NCBI GenBank assembly: GCA_032164245.1
Contig: JAVMKO010000005.1
Coordinates: 44,854,133 to 44,918,132, forward strand
Length of the DNA stretch: 64,000 bases
Direction: 5' to 3'
From: Sternotherus odoratus
Taxonomy: Eukaryota; Chordata; Testudines; Kinosternidae
Below the pieces are notes generated by a model, which worked only from the letters and a program-made list of their open reading frames with translations, was not told the DNA's origin and did not search any database. Numbering within the stretch: the stretch's first letter is position 1; every line of letters begins with the position of its first letter. Shown piece by piece: positions 22,593-34,303 of this stretch. The translations under genes and the position numbers were made by a program.

Positions 22593-23419
22593 TTAAAGCT
22601 AGTTGCTATGCTACATGTGCAGTTTTAAAAGTTGCTTGGGAATTGTCAACAAGCATGGGTCACAATTTGGTTGGAGGGGCAGGCTGCAACACTGCTGTAG
22701 CAGATCTACCCATGGAGAGGTGTTCATCCGTTGACTAGCTGTGACTACAGTGGAGGTTAGGTCAACGTGCCATCGTGAAATTTTTTACAGCCCTGAGCCA
22801 TGTAGGTAGCTGAGCATAAGTTTTAGGTGTAGACATACATTTGAGGAATGTGGACAAGAAGCTTCAATTATATAGAAAGCCAGCCCTCTATTAGCAAGAA
22901 TGAGAGGAACAACAGGTCAAACACTGGAGAAAGTTCTTTAAAATCCCACTTTTAATTAATTTTCACTAATAAATTCAGATGTAGTTAATCTGTCCAAAAA
23001 TTCATGTTTTACCTAAAGATCACGTGCTGCACACTGGGGGAAGATACAACACACTTTTCATGCAGAACAAAGTGAATGAAAGCCCGAAGTGAAAGGGGGA
23101 ACCCCAGAGGTGCTACCACATTCATATTAGAGTCATCTCTTTGGGCCTACAGCATAGCAACGCTGACTGCAAAAGATGGACTTGGGCTCCAAGGCCCACG
23201 GGCTGCTTGCACTAGTTGTGATACATCTGTCCTAGCCTCCAGGCAAGCAGCCCTCCGACCAGCACAGCGGGCACTTAGTCCCCATCACCCTAATGAATCT
23301 ACCAGGGCTCTCCTGTCCTCAGCCGAACAAACTCCCTGTTGGGCTGCCCTAGGCTTCAGCTGGGTGAAAAGTTAACTCACCTCTCTCACTGCTGTTATTG
23401 AGGAGCCCATGGGCTTTAG

Positions 23420-24090
23420 TCTCGGAACATCCACTTCCCATCAGGGCCGCTGCTCCCCAACCAGCTCCACCACCAGCCCCCTCGGCCCGCAACCCACCCA
23501 CTCCCATCGAGCCTCCACCCCGCACCCTTCCCGGTTCCAGCCCATCCACTCCGCCCAGGGACAGCCCCCCGCATCAGCTCCCGTCCAGGGACACCCCTCC
23601 CCCCGCTAGCCGACTCGCCCGTTCTCGACCAGGGCTCCTGACCCGACCAAGGGCCCCAGCACAGCGCCCGCGGCGCTCTGAACCTGCCGCAGGAAGCCGG
23701 GCTCAGGCCAGCCCCCGACACAGGCCCGCAGACACTCACCCACCCGCGCACCTCAGTCACAACAGCCACCCGGCTACGGACGGAGTCCCGGCAGGGCCAC
23801 TACGGCGGGGGGGGAGGGGCACCACAAGCACCGCCCACCCAGGCGGACAACCTGATTGGCGGGAGCGCTAGGCTGCGGCTCAGAGCCCCCTGCTGGGGGT
23901 ATGCACCGGTCCAGCCCAGCCCTTCGGGCCGAGGTCTTGCGCGTGCCCGGGAGCTGCGGGGTCTCGGCTACCCAGTGGCCTGCCGTGCTCAACCTAGAAG
24001 GGCCCCGCTCACTGCAGCGCGGAACGCCCCTGCGGCAGGCCCCCCGGAGCCGGGTCCGGGTCCGTCAAGGGCGGGGCGCGCTGTCAGACC
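23420..24090. promoter_or_regulatory. CpG-rich segment at the RNF123 5' end
   Basis: High GC with frequent CpG, unlike the flanking introns, and without a recognisable repeat. It lies about 5 kb upstream of the first RNF123 coding exon on the same strand. The open frames here on both strands are composition effects. Confidence 0.75.
23740..23860 (-). promoter_or_regulatory. Likely RNF123 core promoter and non-coding exon 1
   Basis: On the minus strand, CCAAT at 23858-23854 and GGGCGG near 23836 precede a short GC-rich stretch with two possible donors: GAG|GTGCGC at 23752 and GTGG|GTGAGTG at 23740. This fits a TATA-less promoter with a short untranslated first exon spliced to the exon holding the ATG. 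The exact start site cannot be fixed. Confidence 0.5.
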
Positions 24091-24099
24091 TGCGGGCCA

Positions 24100-24540
24100 G
24101 GGATGTAGAGATTGCACGGTCCCTCGTCTGCATATTGTTAGCTCATTTACATAAAATACAGCCAGCCTCCCTGTGCTCCACCAATATTCATTAACGTGGG
24201 CCTGGCTCCGCCAATGGTTGGGTTAATATTTAATCACAGCCATCCCGTCCATAGCATGGACTGGGGCAACAACCCCAGGCCCTGGGTTTTGCCTCCTCCT
24301 CTCCCCGTTTTACAGGGAACGTGCGGTCCAGGGCAGCGTGGGGGCTTACAGGGGGCCCGGCACCAGACCGCTCCACCCATTCCACCCCTTTCCCCAAACC
24401 CCTGCCCTACCTCTTTCCAAGCAAGGCAGAGAGCGGAGCGGGACAGGCTGAGGCTGGGTTGCTTGCTGCTGTTGCCAGCCTCTGCCCCCCTGGCTAACCC
24501 TTCCAGGCAGGGTCACCCTAACCTACTTCATTACAACTTA
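24100..24540. other. Intergenic, upstream of RNF123
   Basis: Contains CCAAT near 24212, an octamer-like 'ctgcatattg' near 24129, and C-rich text. No gene seen. It could hold promoter elements for a transcript leaving in the plus direction, but no exon supports this. Confidence 0.3.
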
Positions 24541-26530
24541 AGCACTGGTCACCCTTAACTAAACTGCACACCCTAAGCAAGAGGTTTTGATGGCAGTTAC
24601 AGCATCGCTCAGAGAATGATGAAGGAAAACTGCTGTTGTGTGTCCATGCTGACAGCTGCCTGCACAATAGCATGTTCACACTTGCAGCAGTTACAGTGCT
24701 ATTTGGAGCAGTACACTCTGGACAACTATCACACAAAGCACTTCCTTCTTTTTTGCTGCTAAGACTTGTAGGAAGGCGGAAGGAGTCACAAGGTATCCTG
24801 AGTCCTGTCCCAATGACCTGTGTTGCATTGCTTCACATCCCAATGCTTCTGTCCACATTTGGTGCCATCTTTAATGGTTTGTATACTGTGCACTCTGCCT
24901 TGCCTCTTTCTGGCTGTAGGAATGGATTCCAAGTTGTTGACAAGAATGCTGCTCCTACTCACCAATAGGACTAGTGGCAGTGGAATGTAGCAGGGTGGTC
25001 ACCCTGCTCTGGGCCTGAAGGGGTTAAAACAGCCTTGGGAAAGGGCTACCCTGAGGAGCCAAGGGGATAGGCTGATTGGGGAAGCAGCCACAGCTGGGCC
25101 ACGCCCCAATCAGACCACAGCTGGCCCTGACAAAAGTCTCTTTGTAGCTTTAGGGGGAGATAAATCTGGCTGCCTAGCAGAGCAGAAGCAAGAGGAGCTG
25201 GGGAGCTCCAGCTTGGTAAATCCCCAGGCTGTGGGCCTTGCTAAAGGCCAGACCAGGTACTGGGTTTGCAGAGACTGCAGCCTGGGGTTAGGCAGTAGTA
25301 CCTGGTCCAACCCCCCTGTTGATGAGAGGTCTTTACAGACTGCAGTTTGCCCCAGTGAAAGTGGGCTAGATGATGACTGGCAGTAGCCACTGAGGCAAGG
25401 TGGGTTTAGAGGGTTGGGGGTTCCCCTCAAGGGGAGACCCAGAGTGTGGGGGTACTGCTGGTCAGAACCCTGAGGAATGGGGCACCAGAGTCCAGGAGGA
25501 GTAAAAAAACTTGCTTGAGCCCTGGCACTTGTTTCATTAAAATTAAACACTGGTCACCCTTAACTGAACTGCACTCACTAAGCAAGGTGTTTGGATGGCA
25601 GATCCCAATGGAGAGACATCAGCCTGCAGAAGAAGTTCCATATGCTGGAATCAAGCTAATTTTCAGGACAACCAGCAGGAGGCGCTTCACCAGTGAGTCT
25701 TCAACTTTGCTACATGAAGTTAGTTATTCCTTAAACTACAAAGGCAAGAGGACTGCAATATTGATCTCTCCACACATAGTAGCTACAACATACTTGTGGC
25801 ATTCACAGAGGTACTGACCACAGTGGAACACCACTTTTGGGCTCAGGAAACAAGCACTGAGTGGTGGGATCACATCATGATGCACATCTGGGATGATGAG
25901 CAGTGACTGCAGAACTTTTGCATGAATAAAGCCACATTCATGGGACTGTGTGATGAGTTTGCCTAAGCCCTGTGGTGCAAGGACACGAGAATGAGAGTTG
26001 CCCCTGTTGCTGGAGAAGTGTGTGGCAAGTGCACTGTGGAAGTTGGCTACTCTTGTATCCTCTCTCCATCATGACCTTGGAGACTTTGACATATGTATTG
26101 GCATTTTGTTTGTTTGAACGGAGTTTTGCCAGCACGGATTTCTCTCCCCACATAGCAATCAGATCCAGCACCTCCCATGTGGTCCATGCTGGAGCTCTTT
26201 TGCAAGTCTGGGACTGCAAGGTCTCCTGTGCTGATGAGCTCTGCATGGTGACCTGTGCATGTGAGCTCACTATGCTGGCCAAACAGGAAATTAAATTCAA
26301 AAGTTCCCGGGGCTTTTCCTGTGTACCTGGCCAATGCATCTGATTTGAGTGCTGTCCAGAGTGGTCATAATGGAGCACTGTGGGATAGCTCACGGAGGCC
26401 AATACTGTCGAACTGCATCCTCAGTAACCCAAGGTCAACCAGGAGATGTCTATTTCAGTGCTACTCCCCTTGTCGGGGAGGAGTACAGAAATTGACTTTA
26501 AGAGCCTTTTAAGTCGATAAAAATGGCTTT
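24540..26530 (+). mobile_element. PIF/Harbinger-type DNA transposon relic with an insertion
   Basis: About 25820-26010 on the plus strand gives fragments such as EWWDHIM, FCMNKATFMGLCDEF and DTRMRVA, which match the HARBI1-like transposase region. 26360-26525 is the usual terminal text ('cggaggccaata', 'ccccttgtcgggg', 'aagagccttttaagtcg'). A block at about 24985-25535 interrupts it, and 'cactggtcacccttaact' occurs on both sides (24544, 25546). Not functional. Confidence 0.6.
24985..25535. mobile_element. LTR- or SINE-like insertion in the Harbinger relic
   Basis: Starts near 'tgtagcagggtggtcaccc' and ends near 'gcacttgtttcattaaaa'. It splits the Harbinger sequence. The type is uncertain because I cannot see a clean target duplication. 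Confidence 0.4.
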
Positions 26531-26565
26531 GTCATGAGGAAGGGTGTAGGGTTATAACAATTTAA

Positions 26566-26653
26566 CAAGGGGCCAGCGGGGGAAACCCCAAAGCCGTGCA
26601 GGGCTAAGCACTCCGCCTGTCACTGCTTTGGGGTTTCCCCCGCTGGCCCCTTG
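26566..26653. repeat. Perfect 29-nt inverted repeat with 30-nt spacer
   Basis: Arms 26566-26594 and 26625-26653 are exact reverse complements (CAAGGGGCCAGCGGGGG at the outer end). It sits at the start of a hAT-like segment that ends 'ttccccacccctg' near 26790. It would form a strong hairpin in RNA or single-stranded DNA. Confidence 0.85.
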
Positions 26654-27409
26654 CCAGCTGGGGTCTCAGTTCCCGTTGCCAGCCTGGGCTTCCTTGGGGG
26701 CTGGGGGGGGAAGGGGGAGGGAGCAGCCCGCGAATGACATTATAAATGTCCAAGTGGCCCTTGACAGAAAAAAGGTTCCCCACCCCTGCCATAGGGGAAC
26801 TGCTGGTGGCTATCAGAAGCTGGGACTCATGGTCTTCTGATGACTTTATCCAGTGCTGGTAACTGTTACACAATCACTTGTGATTAGTTCAACCACCATG
26901 CTACTGAACCTGGAGGAATGGTTTCCCTCTCTTTCTCCCCCAGGATTGTAAGTCCCAGCTCTGAGATCTAGGGGTCTAGCATTTCAGACAGGGAGCTCAA
27001 ACTTTGCGCAGTCAAGGAATGCAATGGAAACTTGTCATCAAGTCAAGGGCCACCCCTAATATGCACAACTGGAATAGATTGCAGCCACCCATGTCTTCAG
27101 TACACACTGAGGCTTCATGGAAATTCAGGTCTGGAAGCGGAGGTTTGTCTCAGGGCTGTATGCTGGCACCTTGCATAAGGTCTTTAGAATGCAGCTGGGC
27201 CACATTAGATTGAAGTCTATCCTGGAGAAGCAAGCAGGACACACACTCTGTTCCCGCTCCTCGGTCAAGCTTTAATTGTCTTACCCAGGCGCTAGTCTTG
27301 GCTGCCCTCCTGATCCCTGCCAGTACTTGAAAGCCATGAGTCAAAGGAAAGTAAATCCGGAGAGGTCGAGAGCAACATTCCCGAGTCGTATAATCTCTGT
27401 CATTCTTTG

Positions 27410-29724
27410 CTTTTTAATAGCTTTGTTCTTTAATAAGCTAGGGGTTATTTGTTCATAAAGTTGGTTTTGTACAGCCATACAGTATATATTTAAGAAATAT
27501 TACACAAATTGCACTTTATACATATGACGGCCTTGTTCCAGAAGGAAAGAAACCAAAAAAATTAAAGAAAACCTACTGACATGAAATTACAAAGTGCCAG
27601 TTGACTGCACACAGTGGCAGGCAATCTGGCTCTGTGGGTAAGAGCAATCATTCTCCTTTATATATTCTTTTTTTCCTAAACAGGTCAAATGTATAGAGCG
27701 TATGACACAGGATAACATATCCTTTTACAATACAGACTTTGCTTTTTAAATTTACACTCAGCATACTTATAAATTACTTTAAAAATTTCCATTACAAATA
27801 ATAATATTAATAATAATAATATGCAGCCCCTATCCTTTCCAGTGGTAAGTACATTCACTTGGTACAAGGAGTGTATCATATCTGAGAACCTACCGCTTAC
27901 CTACCGCATGACAGGACTGGAAGACAGGCATCGGGCTTAAACGCGGACGGGGAACAAAACAAAGGATCGGTCTATCCCGTGCCTGTGTTCAAAATAATAA
28001 ACAACCGACGACAAAAACAGAACACACAGTCTGGACCCACTGAAACCTTTTCACTGGCTCCCTGCCCCCCTTCAAAACAAGATAAAGGGAAAGTGGTGGG
28101 CGGGAGGGAGGGTTCTGGCTGAAATGAATGCTCTTGGATTGGAAGAAAGGAAAGCTACCACCCCCCTGGAGTGTATCCGAAGCCTAGAGTTACTGTTGCA
28201 GAACTGAAGCGGATTTGTTGGGGAGGGTCAGAAACCCTGAGAACAGCAGAGGCGGGTGTGTCGAAAGCCACATTTTCATTCCGGGATCCCTGTGTATATC
28301 GCCTTTTGGACCATGCACATTTGATTTCTAATGGGAAGCTGTGTTCAGGTTGTTTGGTGCTTAGCATCTTAATTACAAGTGCTTATGTAATTCCTCTTCA
28401 CTAACACCACCGGGGAGAGGGACAGACAGACCCTCCCTTAATCTAAACAAAGCAGAGCTTGATAAGTCAATGTTGGATCCCCTGATGCTTTTCCAGTATT
28501 AACAGTCTTCAGCTAATGTTAGATCTCACCCCTTGAGCGGAGGCAGCTACCCATAGCTCCTTGTGTATCCTCCACTCAGCCCAACTGAAAAGACTGTAAC
28601 AGTGGTATGACTTGCAGCCTCTGCTATCATGCGTGGGCAGATGCATGTTGCTTCTGGGATCCCAAACTGAATTCAGTGCATGGCAATATTAAGTACGACT
28701 GCAGGGGACAGCAATCTGTACCCTTCTGTGAAAACTTCACGATGTCCCTCCCCGTCCTGACCCATTGCTTCTGCAGAAATATGTAGCTCAATAATCAACA
28801 TGACTGAGAAATCAGCAAGTCACTGGGTGCAAAAGCCTTCGGAAGAAGGTAAGTCGGAATAATCCCCGCTGAAAACTGAGCTCTGTCCTATCTCTAAGGA
28901 TTCCCTCTGCAAGGCCATCGTAATAGGGATTCTCTCTCTATCAGACGATAACTCTATAAAAGTGGTTCCTTCATAAAGTATGCTCTGAATCAGTACAGCT
29001 TGAGAAAAGCACACTGTGTGCTATTCTGCCTGAAGGAGTCTCCGCAAAAGAGCCAGCGGCATTCTGATTCCACATGGGGGATGACACACTGTGTGAAGCA
29101 CAAAGAACACAGCCTGATGTCGAAATAACAGGTTGAACCGACTGTGCTGGCAGTTGGACAGTGTGTGCTTGGGACTTTTAAACACAGCAAATTCCATATG
29201 GAAATCACTGAAAGAACAATATGAATCCACTAAGAGGAGATTTTTACAGAGTGACTTTTCTGATCTTGAAGGACAGTTATGTTTTTTTTAAAACAAAGGC
29301 TCTATAAAAACGGCTCATCTCTCCAACGAATCAGCCTCCCCTGACTCTACTGACTCCATACAAGTTTTGACTCCTTTACACTACAAGCTGTGCAGAGGCA
29401 ACCCACTCTAAGGTTGGATGCGCTGGAATCTCTTCTGGCTTGTGCACCATCAGAATGGTTAACTAAGTTCGAGTTGCAAAATCTGTAGTTAGCTGTTTAA
29501 AACGTTATTTTTAAAGTTAAAAATGTATTACTCTGCAGGGCATCAGTTCATTTAATTCCGGTTGAAACAACGGCATATTCTATCCACTTCATATGCATTT
29601 TTTGGTAATCTTATAATTGGCTTTTGAAGGGTTTGGGTGCCGTGTAGCGTTTCCTTAGTTACTTTCCACCTTCATAACCACCACCCACCCTTGCCAGGGG
29701 TTTCTTGGTTGATCTGTAAAATGG
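27410..29724 (-). other. AT-rich stretch resembling a minus-strand 3' UTR
   Basis: About 2.3 kb with no repeat family I recognise, few CpG, and low GC compared with both sides. Two ATTAAA signals on the minus strand (27434-27429 and 27418-27413) lie at its downstream edge. The upstream edge meets a stop codon at 29725 in an open frame after a good acceptor. It may be the 3' UTR of the MYO9A-like gene, of another gene, or simply unique intergenic DNA. Confidence 0.3.
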
Positions 29725-29869
29725 CTAGAGACCTATTAACTTAGCAACTTTAGAACTAAAGAGTGACAGAATTAAATCCACGGAGGTCAAGGGAGGGACT
29801 GTAAATCCCTGTCCCTGCTCCATGTCATCACCATTCTGGTAAAAGTGGCCTAAATTACATTTTTCTCCA
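29725..29869 (-). CDS. Candidate terminal exon of unknown gene
   Basis: Acceptor TTTTTGCAG after a (TTTA)n tract, then 47 open codons (including FYQNGDDMEQGQGFTVPPL) to TAG. The acceptor phase fits the phase-2 donor of the MYO9A-like exon at 35116, with the split codon becoming AAT. I do not recognise the peptide and it does not resemble the MYO9A C-terminus I know. The polypyrimidine tract could be a chance microsatellite. Confidence 0.2.
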
Positions 29870-29914
29870 CTGCAAAAATAAATAAATAAATAAATCCCTC
29901 TAAAGAAACACAGG

Positions 29915-30101
29915 TTCAACCAGCTGAGGAACATGCTAAAGTATTGCTCCCCACCAGTGAAGCCTGAGAGGAAGGAATCAATAAACCTACGACTAGGCAC
30001 TCCAGCAGACCAAGTCATCTGCAAAGTGCACACCCACATAGGACACCAGGTGTACATTGTCCACACCAGCTGCAAGCTCAGGACAGGCCCTTTCTGAACT
30101 G
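29915..30101 (+). other. Unidentified open frame, about 60 codons
   Basis: The plus strand from 'gttcaaccagctgagg' reads FNQLRNMLKYCSPPVKPERK and on through INLRLGTPADQVICKVHT to GPF and TGA. Its composition looks protein-like, but I cannot assign a family, and there is no convincing acceptor (purine-rich upstream). It could be a retrotransposon or pseudogene fragment. Confidence 0.2.
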
Positions 30102-30489
30102 AGATCTACTGTTGTGAATACAGGATGCAGACTTGGTTCTGCCCTGGAATGCTATTGAAGGGAGGCAAGGGAAGGGGTTACTGGGAGTTGCACAATACTT
30201 CTAGTTTCATATTATGGGGGTAAAATAACAAAACCATTACCCAGCAAAATTACGAAATGCAAATATCTTTTCCTGTTGTTCCTGGATGCTAGAGAGAGAA
30301 AGGTCAGGTACACAAACCAGTGCTGCTATTCTGACACTGCTGTTCTAGAGTTTTGATTAGGAGGATCAAGGTTAGACCCACATTTGGTTTCAGAACATTA
30401 CCCAAGACAGAATTAGCAGGTTAACTGGCAGGTCCAATCCAGCATTTATTCAGCTAATTATTCTAACTGGGGTTCTGACGCCCCTTCTA

Positions 30490-32570
30490 ATCAACTCCTC
30501 CTCTCAGCATCAGCAAATTCCTAGCTGCTTAAGGAAATGGACCAGCATCTGTAATGCCCGTGGGAGGGGTCCCTGAAGAGGGACGGGGAAGGGTAGGAGG
30601 GTAACCTATAAAGGGGATGGAGTAGCCAGACTGAACTATTTCGAGGACCCAGCGATCCTTTGTAATCCACTGCCAGACATGTTTGAAACTCTGGAGGCGG
30701 TGGCCAAATGGGCAAGTAGGTGGTGGATTCAAGGGGAGGTCCTGCAGACCCTCGACCAACATATCAAAATTGTTTATTGCTCGGTGGGCGGAAGGTGGTT
30801 GCTGGAGGTTGATTTTGTCTGCGCTTAGGGGGTCTAGTATGACTCCTATTTAGGTCAGATGGTTTGGGTTGGGGCCGGTAATACTGCTGTGTGCGTGGCC
30901 TTTCGTAAGGTTGGTACCTTTGTCTTCCTGGGAAAGATGGGTGAATGCCCAGGGTGCATAGTGTTGCTCTAGAATCTTTCATAGTGTGGAGAAGTTCATC
31001 TGTTTTTTGGGAGAAAGGTTTATCTTTATCAAAGGGGAGGTCCTCCACTTTGGTTTGCAGGTCTTTTGGGATGCCAGATGCAGATAGCCATGAAGCTCTA
31101 TGCATAACCACAGCAGTTGCAGTAGAACGGGTCACTGTGTCTGCTGTGTCGAGAGCTGCCTGTAGGGCCGTTCTGGAAATCAATTGGCCCTCCAGCAAGA
31201 TTGAATTAAAGTCTGCTCTCCTATCCTCTGGAATGAAGGAGGCAAATTCAAAGAGTTTCTTGTAATTATCAAAGTCATAGCTGGTGAGGAGTGCAGCGTA
31301 ATTAGCCATTCTGAATTGCAGAGTGGAGGGTGTGTAAACCTTGCGACCAAAGAGTTTGAGGCATTTAAGGTCCTTGTCCTGTGGAGTGGGACGATATTGT
31401 GGTTGTTTTGTTCTGTGTGAAACTGCAGTCCGTTTGTCTGTGGGTGAGAAAAAAGAAAATCAGCGTCCTTATCAGGAACATAGTATTTACGTTCAGCCTT
31501 TTTGCAAGTTGGCATTAAAGAAGCTGGTGTTTGCCAGAGAATGTCAGCTGGCTCCACGAGTGCTTCGTTTATGGGGAGTGCGATCTTTGATGGTGCAGAG
31601 GGTTGAAGTATCCTGAGAAGTCTATGTTGTGATTCCTAAACCTCTTTGTAGTGACCGGAAGAAATTGTGATGGGCAACCACTAGGAGGTGTAGTTACGCT
31701 TCTGAGTCAACTCCAGGAGAGAGCGTAATGGTATCATCAGATGTGAGAATAGCCTTGAGCTTCTGCTATCTGTGTGTTTGGGAACGGAACCATTCCCAGC
31801 TGTGTGAGTGTTTACCCCGTCTGTGTGAAAATGAATGCGTGGGAAACTAAGTGGGGAAACTGAGGCAGGACAGCGTGTAACCAATCAGCTTGTTGCTTGC
31901 AAATAAGATATGAGTATGTATGAGATGCAAATGTGTGAGTGTACTTAAACCCACACCTGTATTTTGCTGTGGGCTTTTCCCTTCCTAGCAACGGCTCTGG
32001 TGTTTTAGCCGCAAGTCCCTGTCATGACAAGCTCTAGATTCAAGACTCGTACAGTGGGTACACTTCCCAGGGACGTGAGTTTCTCGGAGGCACTTCATGC
32101 AGTGAGAATGCCCGTCAGACTGAGGCATGGATTCCAGACAGGAAACGCATTTCTTAAATCCTGAGGCTCCTGCCATTATGAATAAGAATAGCAGGGGGAA
32201 GAATGTCTCAGCAGGAGACAGCCTGAGGTAATTTTTTTTAAAAAAAATAACTAACTGAATAACTACACTAAAGGAAGGGAAGAAAACTTAGGATATACTA
32301 ACAACTATTTCTATTCTATTGATTTTTCTACAGAGACCAGGGAAGAGAGAGAGCACTACCCTGAACTCCATCTTCAGCCTAGGATGGTAGAGAAGGAACT
32401 GAGGGTGGTTCAGGACGCAGGAGCTCAGGAAGATTCCAACAGGATGGGAGATACCATCTGAGCACCTGCATCTCGACCAGGCACTGCTACTGAAAATCTC
32501 CAATCAAAAACGGCGCCAGGACGCACAGGCACCTAGACTGGAGCACCCACGGGGACACACATCTCGAAGA
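30490..32570 (-). mobile_element. DIRS-type retrotransposon relic (Gag and start of RT)
   Basis: Reading on the minus strand: a cysteine-rich N-terminal piece at 32176-31985 (KCVSCLESMPQSDGHSHC, C-T-H-C), a Gag middle at 31600-31300 (SAPSKIALPINEALVEPADI), and a Gag C-terminal part at 31309-30764 (QLISRTALQAALDTADT, ASWLSASGIPKDLQ, LLHTMKDSRATLCTLGIHP). At 30760-30550 comes text like the start of the DIRS RT (QSFKHVWQWITKDRWVLE). Frameshifts and an LTR insertion break it. DIRS elements use a tyrosine recombinase, which is absent here. Confidence 0.8.
31647..32003 (+). mobile_element. Truncated LTR copy inside the DIRS relic
   Basis: From TGTAGTGACCGGAAG it follows the LTR at 45828-46343 for about 280 bp (shared 'gggcaaccactagg', 'tgtgtttgggaac', 'gatatgagtatgtatgag') and then diverges. 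It separates the two Gag pieces. Confidence 0.75.
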
Positions 32571-32587
32571 AAAAAAAAATAAAAAAA

Positions 32588-32790
32588 TAAATGGAGATAT
32601 ACCAATCTCCTAGAACTGGAAAGACCTTGAAGGTCATCGAGTCCAGTCCCCTGCCTACACTAGCAGGATCCGCCTGCCTACACTAGCAGGAATGCCCTAA
32701 ATGGCCCCCTCAAGGATTGAACTCACAACCCTGGGTTTGGCAGGCCAATGCTCAAACCACTGAGCTATCCCCCCACCCCCCCTGCAAGGT
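32588..32790 (-). mobile_element. tRNA-derived SINE, minus orientation
   Basis: The reverse complement shows box A (TAGCTCAGTGGTTTGAG) and box B (GAGTTCAATCC) followed by a shortened CR1-like tail. A 22-nt piece, 'tgcctacactagcagga', occurs twice in tandem at 32653-32692. Confidence 0.8.
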
Positions 32791-32807
32791 GAGTAACTTT
32801 CCCATCT

Positions 32808-33015
32808 GTTCGTGAGACAGCTTGCAGAGCAGAGTCGGGCTGCTGGCAGAGCAGTTCCTGTGTCGGCTAGCAGGGCAACCAGCAGATCTGTTCGTGAGAC
32901 AGTTTGCAGAGCAGAGTCGAGCAGCTGGCAGAGCAGTTCCTGTGTCGGCTAGCAGAGCGGCTAGCGGGGCAACCAGCAGAGCAGTTCGTGGGACAGCTGG
33001 TGGAGCAGCGCAACA
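32808..33015. repeat. Minisatellite-like tandem repeat, about 80-bp unit
   Basis: Two units start TTCGTGAGACAG (about 32811 and 32889) and a third partial unit starts TTCGTGGGACAG (about 32984). Each contains 'gctggcagagcagttcc' and 'tgtcggctagcag'. The frames read through it are repetitive and not a recognised protein. Confidence 0.75.
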
Positions 33016-33165
33016 AGCGGAGCAGCAGCACCACCCCACGGAGAGACGGGGCAGTCGGCCTCAGACCTCGTAAGGTACCCCTCACTCTGCCCCAGGGCCA
33101 GCGACAGAAATTTTGGGGCCCCCTACTCTGATCGTTTGGGGCCCCCCCAGCCCAGCCGCCGCTTC

Positions 33166-34298
33166 TGTCACGGTACTGAAATAGTTTGGTACCGTGTAGA
33201 TCAATGGGTGCACAAAATATTATGTGAAGGGGGTCATAACAGGTGTCTTATGTATGTATCTATTCCATATGTGTGTATCTATTCCATATGTGTGTATCAA
33301 TTTTGTAGTTAGAGCTATAATATTGGCTCTGGACTGTCTGTCTTTCCAAATATTGTGCTCTGCTGGGGAAGAAGATTCCTGAATACTGGGCGTCAGCTGG
33401 GCTTGGGCTGCCTGATGGCCCATTAAGGGACTAATCAGCAACACAATGGACTCTGGGAGCTTGGAATGCTCCAATCCAGACAAAAAGTCTACAAGAAAAA
33501 GCCTGGGCATGATGGCTTCTGCCTGCAAATGATGAGTCATGCATGGACATGTGATCTGCCCATGTGACTCCAGGACTCCAGGGGGCTGGACTTTTCTCAG
33601 CAGGAAGAAAGACGTGTTTGCACCTGGGGAAAAAAACTATAAATGAAGCTGCTACAGCCAATCCATTTTGTCTTTTACCTCCAGTCTTCAGCCTGCCTTG
33701 TTTCCAGCTTTGGATGGAACTTGGCTACTCAGGGAACTCTGGACTAAGGTGCTGACCCACCCCTAAATGGGGTGCATCCAAAGACTTTGATTTGAACCTG
33801 CAGTTATTCTACCTTTGCTGCAAGCCTGAACTAAGAGATGTGCCATTACTGCATGTAATTGATTTCTTTTAACCATTCTTAACCCTCACCTATACCTTTT
33901 TCCTTTTATAATAAACCTTTAGATTTTAGATTCTAAAGGATTGGCCACAGCGTGATTTGTGGTAAGATCTGATTTGTATATTGACCTGGGTCTGGGGCCT
34001 GATTCTTTGGAATTGGGGAGAACCGTTTTCTTTATTTGGGGGATTGGTTTTCATAACCATTGATCCCCAGGACAGGTGGCTGGTGGTGGTGATACTGGGA
34101 ATCTGGAGTGTCTTAAGGGGATTGCTTGTGTGACTTGTGGTTAGCCAGTGGGGCGAAACCAAAGTCTTTTCTGTTTGGCTGGTTTGGTTTGCCTTAGGGT
34201 GGAAAAAACCCAGCTTTGGGCTGTAGTTGCCCCTTTGAAAGCAATCTGTCCTGATCTGACACTCACAGTTGGATCCCACCAGGAACAGCACCGTCACA
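33166..34298 (+). mobile_element. Solo LTR, 1,133 bp, with 5-bp duplication GCTTC
   Basis: Begins TGTCACGGTACTG and ends CACCGTCACA. GCTTC is repeated at 33161-33165 and 34299-34303. AATAAA occurs near 33911, followed by a G/T-rich part, in the order U3-R-U5 expected for plus orientation. The host sequence is a GC-rich repeat (33090-33160 continuing at 34304). Confidence 0.85.
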
Positions 34299-34303
34299 GC
34301 TTC

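Noticed and set aside
29879..29895. Repeated AATAAA as poly(A) signals on the plus strand
   Set aside because: It is a simple (AAAT)n microsatellite and no plus-strand gene ends here.
30764..31309. 181-codon open frame considered as a host gene
   Set aside because: Matches DIRS-type Gag, with other Gag pieces of the same element upstream in broken frames.
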